Assembly: GCA_029981855.1 (NCBI GenBank)
Contig: JARRCS010000014.1
Coordinates: 1-64,000, forward strand
Origin: Halanaerobiales bacterium
Lineage (GTDB): Bacteria > Bacillota > Halanaerobiia > Halanaerobiales > DTU029
Length of the DNA stretch: 64,000 nt
Reading direction: 5' to 3'
The translations under genes and the position numbers were made by a program. Under the pieces are notes generated by a model, which saw only the letters and a list, made by a program, of their open reading frames with translations, was not told where the DNA came from and did not search any database. Numbering within the stretch: position 1 is the first letter of the stretch; the number at the start of each line of letters is the position of its first letter. Positions 17,735 to 26,050 of the stretch are shown here, piece after piece.

Positions 17735-18721
17735 TCAATTTTCTTCCTTCCGCAGGGTAACATCTCCGGCCCAGAAACTCCACACCTTACCGCTATTATC
17801 TTTGATTACCAGCTCACCCAGAGATGATATATCAATAACCCTGCCCTGGTAGGTCTCACTGCCACTATAGATGGTAACAGATTCACCTAAAATATTAAGG
17901 TATCCTTTCCATTCCTTTAATATTTCCTTAAACCTCCCCTCTAAAAGCTTTTGATAATAACCCTCAAAGAAATTAAGTATACCCTGAAGTAATCCGGTTC
18001 TATCTATCCGGGTATTTAGAGCGATTTTCAATGAGGTTGCTTTTGCTGACAGTTCTTCCGGAAAATAATCCTGGTTAACATTGATACCAATACCGATTAC
18101 TGCAAAGTTAATCATTCCCAGATCGGCATTTAACTCTGACAGGATTCCACAGACCTTTCTGTCATCTATAAGAATATCATTGGGCCATTTGATAAGCGGT
18201 TTCAGCTCCGGATTCAGCTCAGAAAGAGCCTTTACCAGTGTTAAAGAGGCAATAATCGTTAAAAAAGGGGCTTTATTTGGTGGAATATCTGGTCTGACTA
18301 TCAGGGAAAACCAGAGGCCTGTACCCGGAGGAGAAAACCAGCTTCTTCCCAGCCTTCCCTTCCCGGCAGTCTGCTCTTCAGCAATAACTACCGTACCGGT
18401 AGGAAAATCCTTTCTGGCCAGTTCCTTGGCCCTCTCATTGGTGGAACCAAGACTGGAAAAGACCTTGATCTCCCTCCCGATATAATCGGTTTTTAATCCC
18501 AGATAAACCTCTTCAGGTACTATTCTGTCAGGGATCTTCACTAACCGGTATCCCTTATTTGTCGCGGATTCAATCTGATATCCCTGTTGCTTAAGTTTAT
18601 TAATATGCTTCCAGATAGTGGTACGGGAGACACCTATCTCCTCGCTTATTTTCTCCCCGGAGACAAAATCCCCATTATGCAACAACTCCAACAGTTTTAA
18701 ATCAATCTCATTCATATTCAA
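17735..18721 (-). CDS. birA: bifunctional biotin protein ligase/biotin operon repressor
   Basis: A 328-residue BirA. The N-terminal winged helix-turn-helix (about residues 8-60) contains SGEKISEEIGVSRTTIWKHI. The ligase domain has TAGKGRLGRSWFSPPGTGLWFS near residues 118-139, the biotinyl-AMP loop, then PLIKWPNDILIDDRKVCGIL and IGIGINVNQ; a small SH3-like C-terminal domain follows. It attaches biotin to carboxylase carrier proteins and can repress biotin genes. A TTG at 18721, 8 nt after AAGGAG, is a better start than the internal ATG, which would be 14 nt away. It is divergent from htrA across a 120-bp region. Confidence 0.94.
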   Translation of the reverse strand: MNMNEIDLKLLELLHNGDFVSGEKISEEIGVSRTTIWKHINKLKQQGYQIESATNKGYRLVKIPDRIVPEEVYLGLKTDYIGREIKVFSSLGSTNERAKELARKDFPTGTVVIAEEQTAGKGRLGRSWFSPPGTGLWFSLIVRPDIPPNKAPFLTIIASLTLVKALSELNPELKPLIKWPNDILIDDRKVCGILSELNADLGMINFAVIGIGINVNQDYFPEELSAKATSLKIALNTRIDRTGLLQGILNFFEGYYQKLLEGRFKEILKEWKGYLNILGESVTIYSGSETYQGRVIDISSLGELVIKDNSGKVWSFWAGDVTLRKEEN

Positions 18722-18737
18722 CTATACTACTCCTTCA

Positions 18738-18778
18738 TTTTAATCTAATTTTAATCTTCTTTTAATCCAATTTTAATT
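18738..18778 (+). promoter_or_regulatory. four 11-bp-phased direct repeats upstream of htrA
   Basis: TTTTAATC starts at 18738, 18749 and 18760, and TTTTAATT at 18771: exactly one repeat per 11 bp. The last overlaps the htrA -35. Direct repeats in one helical phase are the usual target of OmpR/PhoB-family response regulators. Confidence 0.65.
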
Positions 18779-18805
18779 GTTTTATATACCCTATTTTATT
18801 ATAAT
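18777..18805 (+). promoter_or_regulatory. promoter of htrA
   Basis: TTGTTT (18777-18782), a 17-bp spacer and TATAAT (18800-18805), 40 bp before the start codon. The weak -35 next to phased repeats fits an activated promoter. Confidence 0.65.
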
Positions 18806-18844
18806 TTTTAATGTAAAACAAATTATGAAAGGTGGTTGATATTA

Positions 18845-20038
18845 ATGACGAGCAAATTTAGAGGATCAAATATCAGGTATTATGCCCTGGTTGCCCTGAT
18901 CGCTTTACTTATCGGTTTAACTATTGGATCCATTTATGAGATAAGCCCTTCTATCCAGGCAGATGAAGGGGAAAAGCAACCAGTTAAACCGGAAAGGGTT
19001 GTAGTAACAGAAAGAAATGTCTTTGCTGATATTGCCGGAAAGGTAGACTCAGGCGTTGTCCTGGTTACTGCCGAAACAAAGATTGATAGTGAGCATTTTA
19101 ACCCCTTTTTTGACGATCCCTTCTTCCGCTATTTCTTCGGTGACCGTTTCCAGATACCTGAGGAAGAACAAAGAGTTCAGGAAGGTTTCGGTTCCGGTTT
19201 TATCGTCTCTAAAGATGGCTATATAGTAACCAATGAGCATGTTATTCATAATGCAGATAAGGTGAAAGTCACCATCAACGGTTTTAAAAACCCGGTTCCG
19301 GCTAAGATACTCTGGTCCGATTTCTACCAGGATCTGGCTATTATTAAGGTTGATGTAGATAAAGATCTGACAGCCATTAAACTGGGTGATTCAGATAAGA
19401 TCCGGCCCGGTGACTGGGTAATTGCCATCGGTAATCCCTTTGGTTTTGAACATACCGTTACCGTCGGTGTAATCAGCGCTCTGGGGAGACCGATCCAGAT
19501 TCCTTCACGGGATGGGAAACTGAGGAGTTACCCCAATCTGATCCAGACTGATGCTGCCATCAATCCTGGTAATAGTGGCGGTCCTCTACTGAATATTGAT
19601 GGTGAAGTTATCGGTATCAATACTGCCGTTAGCACCCAGGGCCAGGGAATCGGTTTTGCCATCCCTATCAACGAAGTTAAGCCTATCGTAAGAGATTTAC
19701 AAGAAAAAGGTGAGATTGTCAGGCCCTGGTTGGGAATTTGGTACATGGAAATGGACCCGAGATTTAAGGAAGAGTATAAGGAATACTATGGCCTTGAAGA
19801 ATTAAACGGTGTAATGGTTACTAAAGTTGTCCCGGATAGCCCGGCAGATAAAGCAGGTTTAAGACCGAATGACATCATTACCAAAATAGAAGAAACCGAA
19901 ATCAAAAAGTCTGATGATGTCAAGGAAATAATCGATAGCAAAAAGATCGGGGACAGGATTATCATCCATGTTATCCGCAACGGGCAATCAAAATTGATCT
20001 TTGCCAGGATCGGCAAACGGCCAAATACGATCCAATAG
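18845..20038 (+). CDS. htrA: HtrA/DegP-family membrane-anchored serine protease with PDZ domain
   Basis: A 397-residue S1C protease. One N-terminal hydrophobic segment (about residues 13-29) anchors it outside the membrane. The trypsin-like domain shows the catalytic triad: His in IVTNEHVIHNADK, Asp in DLAIIKVD and Ser in DAAINPGNSGGPLLN. A single PDZ domain (PWLGIWYMEM onward, with VVPDSPADKAGLRPND) ends the protein. It degrades or refolds damaged envelope proteins. The ATG at 18845 follows AAGGTGG by 9 nt; an in-frame TTG three codons upstream overlaps that site. It has its own promoter, phased repeats and terminator, so it is a single-gene unit. Confidence 0.95.
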   Translation: MTSKFRGSNIRYYALVALIALLIGLTIGSIYEISPSIQADEGEKQPVKPERVVVTERNVFADIAGKVDSGVVLVTAETKIDSEHFNPFFDDPFFRYFFGDRFQIPEEEQRVQEGFGSGFIVSKDGYIVTNEHVIHNADKVKVTINGFKNPVPAKILWSDFYQDLAIIKVDVDKDLTAIKLGDSDKIRPGDWVIAIGNPFGFEHTVTVGVISALGRPIQIPSRDGKLRSYPNLIQTDAAINPGNSGGPLLNIDGEVIGINTAVSTQGQGIGFAIPINEVKPIVRDLQEKGEIVRPWLGIWYMEMDPRFKEEYKEYYGLEELNGVMVTKVVPDSPADKAGLRPNDIITKIEETEIKKSDDVKEIIDSKKIGDRIIIHVIRNGQSKLIFARIGKRPNTIQ

Positions 20039-20045
20039 ATGGAAT

Positions 20046-20072
20046 AAAAGAGGGGTAAATCCCCTCTTTTTT
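20046..20072 (+). terminator. terminator of htrA
   Basis: AAAAGAGGGG-TAAAT-CCCCTCTTTT followed by TT, starting a few bases after the htrA stop codon. Confidence 0.9.
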
Positions 20073-20082
20073 AATGATTTCC

Positions 20083-20199
20083 TGATAAGGAAATGAACTT
20101 TAGACAAATTCCTGCGATGCATTCGATGTACTAGTGTCTAAACCATCATTGCGTAATTTAAAAGAAGGTTTCTGTAATCGGAAATATCTAATTGTAGTT
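20083..20199. repeat. dispersed intergenic repeat, right-arm subfamily
   Basis: Contains ATGAACTTTAGACAAATT, GTACTAGTGTC, the hairpin pair AAACCATCATTGCGTAA and GAAGGTTTCTG, and the right terminal repeat GGAAATATCTAATTGTAGTT. It shares the AACCATCATTGCGTAA block with the copy at 36616-36755. Confidence 0.7.
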
Positions 20200-20202
20200 C
20201 GA

Positions 20203-20553
20203 TTAAGAAATAATATTATTCTCCTCATCAAAAAGAATTACTTTAGGCTCCCAGTCAGTTATCTCCTTTTCATTCAACAAAGCATAAGACATAATGATAA
20301 CCCGGTCTCCGACCTGAGCCAGTCTGGCGGCAGCCCCGTTTAAACAGATGGTCTTTGAACCTCTCTCTCCAGGAAGCACATAGGTCTCAAACCTGGCTCC
20401 ATTGTTAATATTAACCACCTGCACCTTTTCATGGGGCAGAATATCTGCTTTATCCATAATATCCTGATCAATTGTAATACTCCCCCTGTACTCCAGGTTG
20501 GCTTCTGTTACCCGGACCCGGTGTAATTTTGCCTTTAACATTGTTCTATACAT
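20203..20553 (-). CDS. panD: aspartate 1-decarboxylase proenzyme
   Basis: A 116-residue Pan[21 protein letters not shown] then YRGSITID places the self-cleavage Gly24-Ser25 exactly where the pyruvoyl cofactor is generated; [20 protein letters not shown] near residues 72-91 is the other hallmark. It makes beta-alanine for pantothenate. The open frame continues 24 codons upstream, but family length and the AGGTG site 7 nt before the ATG at 20553 fix the start. An unusually good AAGGAGG lies further upstream at about 20594, just past the panC stop, without a usable start near it. Confidence 0.96.
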   Translation of the reverse strand: MYRTMLKAKLHRVRVTEANLEYRGSITIDQDIMDKADILPHEKVQVVNINNGARFETYVLPGERGSKTICLNGAAARLAQVGDRVIIMSYALLNEKEITDWEPKVILFDEENNIIS

Positions 20554-20599
20554 CTTATAACACCTGGTCAAAGCTATCTGCCAGGTTGTTTTCACCTCC

Positions 20600-21445
20600 T
20601 TACACTTCAATAAAACAATTATCAATCAGGCGGGTGTTACCGATAAAAACGGCCAGGGCCAGCAATACCCGGTCACCAATCTTCTTTAAATCCTGTAGAC
20701 CTTCCGGGTCAACCACCGCTACATAATCGATTCTGGCCAGCGGTTCCTGATTAATCAAGCCGGCCATCTCTTCCCTTACTTTATCTGCATCCCTTTCTCC
20801 CTCCAGGATCATCTCCTTACCCTTCTCCAGGGCTTTAAAAAGAACTGTAGCTGCCTTTCTCTCTTTTGAGTTGAGATACTTATTCCGGGAGCTCATAGCC
20901 AGCCCATCCTCTTCCCGGACAATCGGTAAACCCTTTATCTCTACCGGAATATTCAGATCAGTAACCATCCTCCTGATAACAACCAGCTGCTGAAAATCCT
21001 TCTGCCCGAAATAGGCGCGGTGGGGCTGGACAATATTGAGTAATTTCGTAACTACCGTGGTAACCCCCCGGAAATGCCCCGGTCTGGATTTACCGCATAA
21101 TTTATCGGTTAAATCCCTGACCTCAACAAAGCTATTATAACCCTCAGGATACATCTCTTGAACACCAGGGGCGAAGACATAATCAACACCCAGCTCCCTT
21201 AGTTTGGCTGCATCATGTTCCAGATCCCTGGGATAGCTATCATAATCCTCATTAGGTCCAAACTGGGTTGGATTGACAAAGATACTTACTACCACAATAT
21301 CATTATCCCTAACTGCTGCTCTAACCAGACTTAGATGACCCTCATGAAGATAACCCATAGTTGGAACTAGACCGATATCCTTACCATCTTCTTTTGCCTG
21401 CTGGATCCGACTTCGCAGTTCAGCAATCCCCTTAATTATCTCCAA
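20600..21445 (-). CDS. panC: pantothenate synthetase
   Basis: A 281-residue Pan[19 protein letters not shown] near residues 27-44 holds the HxGH nucleotide-binding signature, [18 protein letters not shown] follows, and FGQKDFQQL and [10 protein letters not shown] complete the KMSKS-equivalent region. It condenses pantoate with beta-alanine using ATP. TTG start preceded by AAAGGAG. It overlaps the end of panB by 14 bp and precedes panD. Confidence 0.96.
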   Translation of the reverse strand: MEIIKGIAELRSRIQQAKEDGKDIGLVPTMGYLHEGHLSLVRAAVRDNDIVVVSIFVNPTQFGPNEDYDSYPRDLEHDAAKLRELGVDYVFAPGVQEMYPEGYNSFVEVRDLTDKLCGKSRPGHFRGVTTVVTKLLNIVQPHRAYFGQKDFQQLVVIRRMVTDLNIPVEIKGLPIVREEDGLAMSSRNKYLNSKERKAATVLFKALEKGKEMILEGERDADKVREEMAGLINQEPLARIDYVAVVDPEGLQDLKKIGDRVLLALAVFIGNTRLIDNCFIEV

Positions 21446-22289
21446 CTGAATCCAGCTCCTTTCTTAGCTCCTTCAGAACCTCTTCCTTCATATGAAAGCT
21501 TTCCTTATCAGCAGGAAAATTACCATTCTCAATATCACTGATATACTCCCTGATGGCCTGAGTTATAATCTGATTTAGATTAGCATATTGACGTACAAAC
21601 TTCGGTTTAAAACTATCATCAAAGCCTAGTAGGTCATGAAAAACAAGTACCTGCCCATCACAGTAAGGTCCTGCTCCGATTCCAATGGTAGGGATATCCA
21701 GCCTTTCAGTCACTATTTCGGCCAGTTCAAGAGGAACGGTCTCCAGGACAAGACAGAATGCTCCCGCTTCCTGTAAGGCCAGGGCATCTTCCAGTAGCTC
21801 AACCGCCTGAGCCCTGTCTCTGGCCTGAACCTTGAAACCACCAAACTGGTTAACCGACTGGGGTGTTAAACCCAGATGTCCCATCACGGGAATACCCGCA
21901 TCTACCAGGGCCTTAACCTGGGGGAGGACCCTCTGCCCACCTTCAAGTTTAACCGCCCCGGCCCCGCTCTCCTTCATAATCCTACCAGCATTCTTCATGG
22001 CCTCGGTTACCCCGGCCTGATAGGACATAAAGGGTAGATCCGTAACAATTAATGCCCTCCCGGCTCCCCGGTTAACCGCTTTAGTATGATAGATCATCTC
22101 GTCAACGGTAACAGGCAGGGTATCCTTCCGTCCCTGGACTACCATCCCCAGGGAATCACCCACCAGAACCACGTCTATCTTCGCCTCATCAGCCAGTCTG
22201 GCCGTATAATAATCATAGGCGGTTAACATGGAGATCTTCTTCCCCTGCCGTTTTTTTTCTAGTAAATCACTGATTGTCAACCTATTCAT
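21432..22289 (-). CDS. panB: 3-methyl-2-oxobutanoate hydroxymethyltransferase
   Basis: A 285-residue PanB. KISMLTAYDYYTARLADEA near residue 17, VVLVGDSLGMVVQGRKDTLPV near 41, GAVKLEGG and PVMGHLGLTPQSVN are the family blocks; the metal and substrate residues Asp and Glu lie in these. It transfers a one-carbon unit to 2-ketoisovalerate to give ketopantoate, so it draws on the ilv pathway at 58-61 kb. Three adjacent ATGs occur; the third (22289) is best spaced from GGAGGG. It overlaps the stop of the upstream reductase-like gene by 8 bp. Confidence 0.95.
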   Translation of the reverse strand: MNRLTISDLLEKKRQGKKISMLTAYDYYTARLADEAKIDVVLVGDSLGMVVQGRKDTLPVTVDEMIYHTKAVNRGAGRALIVTDLPFMSYQAGVTEAMKNAGRIMKESGAGAVKLEGGQRVLPQVKALVDAGIPVMGHLGLTPQSVNQFGGFKVQARDRAQAVELLEDALALQEAGAFCLVLETVPLELAEIVTERLDIPTIGIGAGPYCDGQVLVFHDLLGFDDSFKPKFVRQYANLNQIITQAIREYISDIENGNFPADKESFHMKEEVLKELRKELDSVGDN

Positions 22290-23142
22290 CATCATTCCCT
22301 CCTGAATGCTCAAACTTAAATTTCATCTCCTTGTTCCCGGTCAGGTCGGAGGTATACCTCCCCAGAAGCTGGTACAACTCATAATAATCCGGCAGAAACT
22401 CCCTAATGGCCCGCTGGTGAGTCTCAATCGTCGCAAAATCACCCCTGACAACAGGACCGGTCAAGGCCTGCTCCGGACCAATCTTCTCTATGTTACTTAA
22501 TGTCCCCTTAACCAGCTGCAAAATTCCTTCCCTTAGCTCTGGTTTGTCGAGCCCTACTTTCCTTAAGAATCTGTAGCTGGTATCAATCAGGGTTACTAAG
22601 TAGTTGGAAGCAACTACAGCAGCAGCATGATAGAGGGGCTTATGCCTTTTATCTATAAAATGGTAACGTACACCCAGTCTTCCGGCTAATTTTGCAGCAA
22701 ATTTCTCACCCCTCCGGTCACCTTCAATGGTAAAGACTGACTGGGGCAATAGCCTGACCCCCTCAGCAAAATTAGCAACCGCCTGGAGAGGGTGGAAAGA
22801 AAAAAACCCTGCAGCCTTAGTTCCTACTCTTAATATATCAGAGGCTAACAGACCACTCATATGCATTAAGTAGTTGCCGGTTTTAAAGCGGGCATCAGCT
22901 ATCATCTCAGCTGCTTTTTTAATCTGGCTATCGGGGGTGGTAATCATAATAAGATTGGCCTGTTCAAGATTCTCCAGCAACTCGTCCCTGGAAAAGGCCT
23001 TACCCTCACCGATTTTAGCAATGGCCTTCCGGGTAGAATCTACATGTCTGTTATAAACACCCAGAATCGTTACCCCGCTCTTTTTTAAAAGATAACCCAT
23101 GGCAGTACCAACCCTACCAGCCCCGATGATTATAACCTTCAC
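22282..23142 (-). CDS. Rossmann/DUF2520 protein, probable ketopantoate reductase
   Basis: A 286-residue protein. The N-terminal dinucleotide motif is IIIGAGRVGTAMGYLL; FSFHPLQAVANF near residue 118 is the signature of the DUF2520 architecture, and the helical C-terminal half has YHAAAVVASNYLVTL. It is first in the pan operon and its stop overlaps panB. No canonical panE is visible, and a DUF2520-type reductase (PanG) has been described as an alternative ketopantoate reductase, so NADPH-dependent reduction of ketopantoate to pantoate is the likely role. IlvC can also perform this step in some bacteria. GTG start behind GGGGG. Confidence 0.8.
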   Translation of the reverse strand: MKVIIIGAGRVGTAMGYLLKKSGVTILGVYNRHVDSTRKAIAKIGEGKAFSRDELLENLEQANLIMITTPDSQIKKAAEMIADARFKTGNYLMHMSGLLASDILRVGTKAAGFFSFHPLQAVANFAEGVRLLPQSVFTIEGDRRGEKFAAKLAGRLGVRYHFIDKRHKPLYHAAAVVASNYLVTLIDTSYRFLRKVGLDKPELREGILQLVKGTLSNIEKIGPEQALTGPVVRGDFATIETHQRAIREFLPDYYELYQLLGRYTSDLTGNKEMKFKFEHSGGNDDE

Positions 23143-23181
23143 CCTTTAACCCCCCTTGATAGCTTACTGTATTTCTTTAAA

Positions 23182-23204
23182 TTAATGCCTCACTACCGTT
23201 CGAC
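23182..23204. repeat. dispersed intergenic repeat, left-end fragment
   Basis: TAATGCCTCACTACCGTTCGACA matches the extreme left end of the repeats at 42230 and 51633 and then breaks off at the terminator T-run. Confidence 0.5.
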
Positions 23205-23238
23205 AAAAAGAAAACCTCCTGAACCGGTTTTCAGGAGG
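23205..23238 (-). terminator. terminator of the candidate ncRNA
   Basis: CCTCCTGAA-AACCGG-TTCAGGAGG, a 9-bp stem followed by TTTTCTTTTT on the minus strand. Confidence 0.88.
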
Positions 23239-23398
23239 CATACTGCACCCATTATTCACCTCCCGTCTCGGTTATTAGCATCCAAGCGGTTAATGTAGTA
23301 AGTTTTATGATATCAGCAAATTATCCAGAAAATAATTAGACATTAAATAACCTAATCTAAGCCGGTACGGCTCCAGTATCTGGATACCGTCCATTTCT
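23205..23398 (-). ncRNA. candidate structured small RNA between ftsH and the pan operon
   Basis: A unit of about 195 nt with its own promoter (23405-23433) and a strong terminator, and no convincing reading frame. Near the 5' end CGGTATCCAG-ATA-CTGGA and TACCG form a long hairpin, then TTAGA and TCTAA can pair. It resembles neither a T-box (no GGTGG-ACC core) nor a riboswitch class I can recognise; a 6S-like RNA or a pan-operon leader remain possible. The identity is open. Confidence 0.5.
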
Positions 23399-23404
23399 AC
23401 CTAA

Positions 23405-23433
23405 ATAATATCACTAACAAAGTTGAATATCAA
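23405..23433 (-). promoter_or_regulatory. promoter of the candidate ncRNA
   Basis: Minus-strand TTGATA (23428-23433), a 17-bp spacer and TATTAT (23405-23410), 42 bp beyond the ftsH stop. Confidence 0.6.
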
Positions 23434-23474
23434 GAAAAAAAGCTGACTTCTTACTCACTTCCTAAAAGAAACTA

Positions 23475-25388
23475 TTAATCACTTTTGTTAATGCCACTAC
23501 TGGTTCTCGCCGTGCTATCTTCCCTGTTTGTAGCTGCATAAGATTTATCAGAAACATTATCCCCCTTCTTTTCCTCCTCAAGGTCATTAAGGGGCTCGCC
23601 CTTAATCAGCTTCTGTAACTGGGTCGAATCCAGGGTCTCCCTTTCCTTTAAAGCCCTGACGATTCGCTCTACCTTAGCCGTATTTTCCTTGAGGATAGTC
23701 TCTGCTCTCTGATAACAGTACTCCATAATTGAGCTAATCTCTTTATCAATCTCGGCGGCTATCTCCTCACTGTAATTACGCTGCCGGGAGATATCACGTC
23801 CCAGAAAGATCTGTTCATCGTGTTTCTGTCCTAAAGTAAGCGGACCGAGTTTCTCGCTCATACCGTATTCAGTTACCATTGCCCTAACTATCTGGGTAGC
23901 CCTCTCCAGGTCATTTTGGGCACCAGTACTGATATCATCCAGAAAGATAGCCTCAGCTGCCCGGCCGGCGAGCATAACCGTTACCTGATCTAGAAGCTCT
24001 TTTTTGCTCATGAAATTCTTGTCTTCCTCCGGCAGAGCCCATCTCATACCACCTGCTCTACCCCTGGGTACGATCGATACCTTATGGGTCTTATCTGCAT
24101 ATTCTAACAGGTCACCTACCAGGGCATGACCGGTCTCATGATAGGCCACCAGGTTTTTCTCCTTTTCGGACATTACCCAGCTCTTTCTGGCAGGACCGGC
24201 AATCACCCGGTCGATAGCATCATCAAATTCCTGCATGGTAATCTTATCTTTCTTTCTTCTTACCGCCAGTATAGCGGCTTCATTGGCCAGATTCTCGATA
24301 TCCGCCCCGGTAAATCCGGGAGTCCTTTTGGCTAGAACCTCGGGATCGACATCACTTGCTATCGGTTTATCCCGGAGATGAATATTTAGGATTCCCTTTC
24401 TTCCCACGATATCCGGTTTATCAACAATTATCTGGCGATCAAACCTGCCCGGCCGGAGAAGGGCAGGGTCCAGTACATCGGGTCTATTGGTTGCAGCCAT
24501 AATGATAATACCTTCATTGGTTTCAAAACCATCCATTTCAACCAGTAATTGATTCAGGGTCTGCTCCCTTTCATCATGGCCACCACCGAGACCTGCACCC
24601 CTCTGGCGGCCAACTGCATCTAGTTCATCGATAAAAATAATACAGGGAGAATTTTTCTTCCCCTGTTCAAAGAGGTCTCTGACCCTGGAAGCACCAACAC
24701 CAACAAACATCTCAACAAAATCGGAACCACTGATAAAAAAGAAAGGAACTCCGGCTTCACCGGCAACCGCTCTTGCCAGCAAGGTCTTGCCGGTTCCGGG
24801 AGGCCCTACTAAAAGAACACCCTTGGGAATCTTGGCACCCATTCTGGTAAATTTACGGGGATTTTTTAAAAACTCTACTACTTCCTGAAGTTCTTCCTTA
24901 ACCTCATCATAATTTGCGACATCGTCAAAGGTAATCTTCCTACCATTCTCACTTAAACGGGCTCTGCTCTTACCGAAGGACAGCATCTGACCGCCGCCAC
25001 CCTGCATCCGCTGCATAATAAAGACCCAGGCAACAATCAGGATAATAATCGGCAGGATATAACCCAGGATGCTCATCCACCAGGGAGCCGTTGGCTGTGG
25101 CCTGGTGATAATCTCAACATCGGCTGCCCTTAATTCCGGAAGAATATCAGATAATAACTGTGGTGTTATATCCACAGAGAACTTTCTATTGTTATAAAAA
25201 CCTTCAATTTTTTCACTACCGATAATTATAACCTGATCAATTTTTCCCTTTTCTACTTGTTCTAGTAAATCAGAGTAATCAAAGTTCTGAAGTGCGTTTG
25301 GTGTCTGTTGCATAAAGAATTGGGCTACTAAGATAGAAAGAACAATTAGTACTAAATAAAATCCTATATTTTTTATGAAATTATTCAA
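23475..25388 (-). CDS. ftsH: ATP-dependent zinc metalloprotease FtsH
   Basis: A 637-residue membrane AAA+ protease. Two transmembrane segments (about residues 5-25 and 108-130) flank an external domain. The AAA module shows Walker [11 protein letters not shown] near residue 200, Walker [16 protein letters not shown], and the second region of homology [11 protein letters not shown]; the zinc site is HETGH near residue 421. It degrades misfolded membrane proteins and regulators. The frame opens earlier, but GGGGGG precedes a TTG at 25388 by 9 nt and the resulting [16 protein letters not shown] is the normal FtsH start. It follows hpt, as in Bacillus. Confidence 0.97.
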   Translation of the reverse strand: MNNFIKNIGFYLVLIVLSILVAQFFMQQTPNALQNFDYSDLLEQVEKGKIDQVIIIGSEKIEGFYNNRKFSVDITPQLLSDILPELRAADVEIITRPQPTAPWWMSILGYILPIIILIVAWVFIMQRMQGGGGQMLSFGKSRARLSENGRKITFDDVANYDEVKEELQEVVEFLKNPRKFTRMGAKIPKGVLLVGPPGTGKTLLARAVAGEAGVPFFFISGSDFVEMFVGVGASRVRDLFEQGKKNSPCIIFIDELDAVGRQRGAGLGGGHDEREQTLNQLLVEMDGFETNEGIIIMAATNRPDVLDPALLRPGRFDRQIIVDKPDIVGRKGILNIHLRDKPIASDVDPEVLAKRTPGFTGADIENLANEAAILAVRRKKDKITMQEFDDAIDRVIAGPARKSWVMSEKEKNLVAYHETGHALVGDLLEYADKTHKVSIVPRGRAGGMRWALPEEDKNFMSKKELLDQVTVMLAGRAAEAIFLDDISTGAQNDLERATQIVRAMVTEYGMSEKLGPLTLGQKHDEQIFLGRDISRQRNYSEEIAAEIDKEISSIMEYCYQRAETILKENTAKVERIVRALKERETLDSTQLQKLIKGEPLNDLEEEKKGDNVSDKSYAATNREDSTARTSSGINKSD

Positions 25389-25487
25389 AACAACTAACCC
25401 CCCCTCAGGCACATCATTTCAATCATATACAATTCATTATTATAACACAAGAATTTATTTTTGACAACAGAGCTGCTGTAATCATAT

Positions 25488-26048
25488 CTATGAATATAAC
25501 TCCTCTTTTAATACACCGATAAAGGGTAGATTTCTATATTTTTCTGCAAAATCCAGACCGTAACCGACTACAAATTTATCGGGTATCTCAAAGCCGTTAA
25601 AATCAGCATTTATCTGCTTTTCAACCCTCCGTTCCGGTTTATCCAGCAAGGTTACAATCTTAATACTGGCAGGGTTGCGGGTTTTAAGCATATCTACCAC
25701 ATGTTTCAGAGTTAGGCCGGTATCCATAATATCCTCAACAATTAAAACATGGCGGTTTTCGATATTTTCTTCCAGGTCTTTGATAATTCTGACCATACCT
25801 GAGCTTGTGGTGCTCTCACCGTAGCTGGAGACATCCATAAAATCAAAGGTAACCGGAAGATTTACACAACGGGCCAGATCAGCCATAAACAAAACGGCTC
25901 CCCTTAAAATACAGACCATAACAATATCATCATCGGGATTATAACTAGCACTAATCTCTTCCCCTAGTTCCCTGATCCGTTTTTGCAGCCTTTCTTCGGA
26001 AATTATAACCTCAGCAATATCCTCGTAAAAAATATTTTCCTTTTTCAT
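25488..26048 (-). CDS. hpt: hypoxanthine (guanine) phosphoribosyltransferase
   Basis: A 186-residue purine phosphoribosyltransferase. The PRPP-binding motif VLIVEDIMDTGLTLKH is near residues 100-115; CILRGAVLFMADL, the flexible-loop MDVSSYG, and the base-recognition KFVVGYGLDFAEKYRNLPFIG are all visible. It salvages hypoxanthine and guanine to IMP and GMP. It starts 2 bp after the tilS stop with GGAGATT as ribosome site; tilS-hpt-ftsH is the conserved Firmicute order. Confidence 0.96.
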   Translation of the reverse strand: MKKENIFYEDIAEVIISEERLQKRIRELGEEISASYNPDDDIVMVCILRGAVLFMADLARCVNLPVTFDFMDVSSYGESTTSSGMVRIIKDLEENIENRHVLIVEDIMDTGLTLKHVVDMLKTRNPASIKIVTLLDKPERRVEKQINADFNGFEIPDKFVVGYGLDFAEKYRNLPFIGVLKEELYS

Positions 26049-26050
26049 CT

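Noticed and set aside
20554-20625. 24-codon N-terminal extension of PanD
   Set aside because: It overlaps the panC end and ribosome-site region, and would move the Gly-Ser cleavage site away from residues 24-25.
23180-23262. Short reading frame beginning MGAVCLLKTGSGG after GGGAGGTG within the ncRNA region
   Set aside because: It runs through the terminator stem, and such a frame is expected by chance; RNA structure explains the region better.
23205-23398. SAM, TPP, FMN, glycine or T-box riboswitch before the pan operon
   Set aside because: None of the core motifs of these classes is present on the minus strand.
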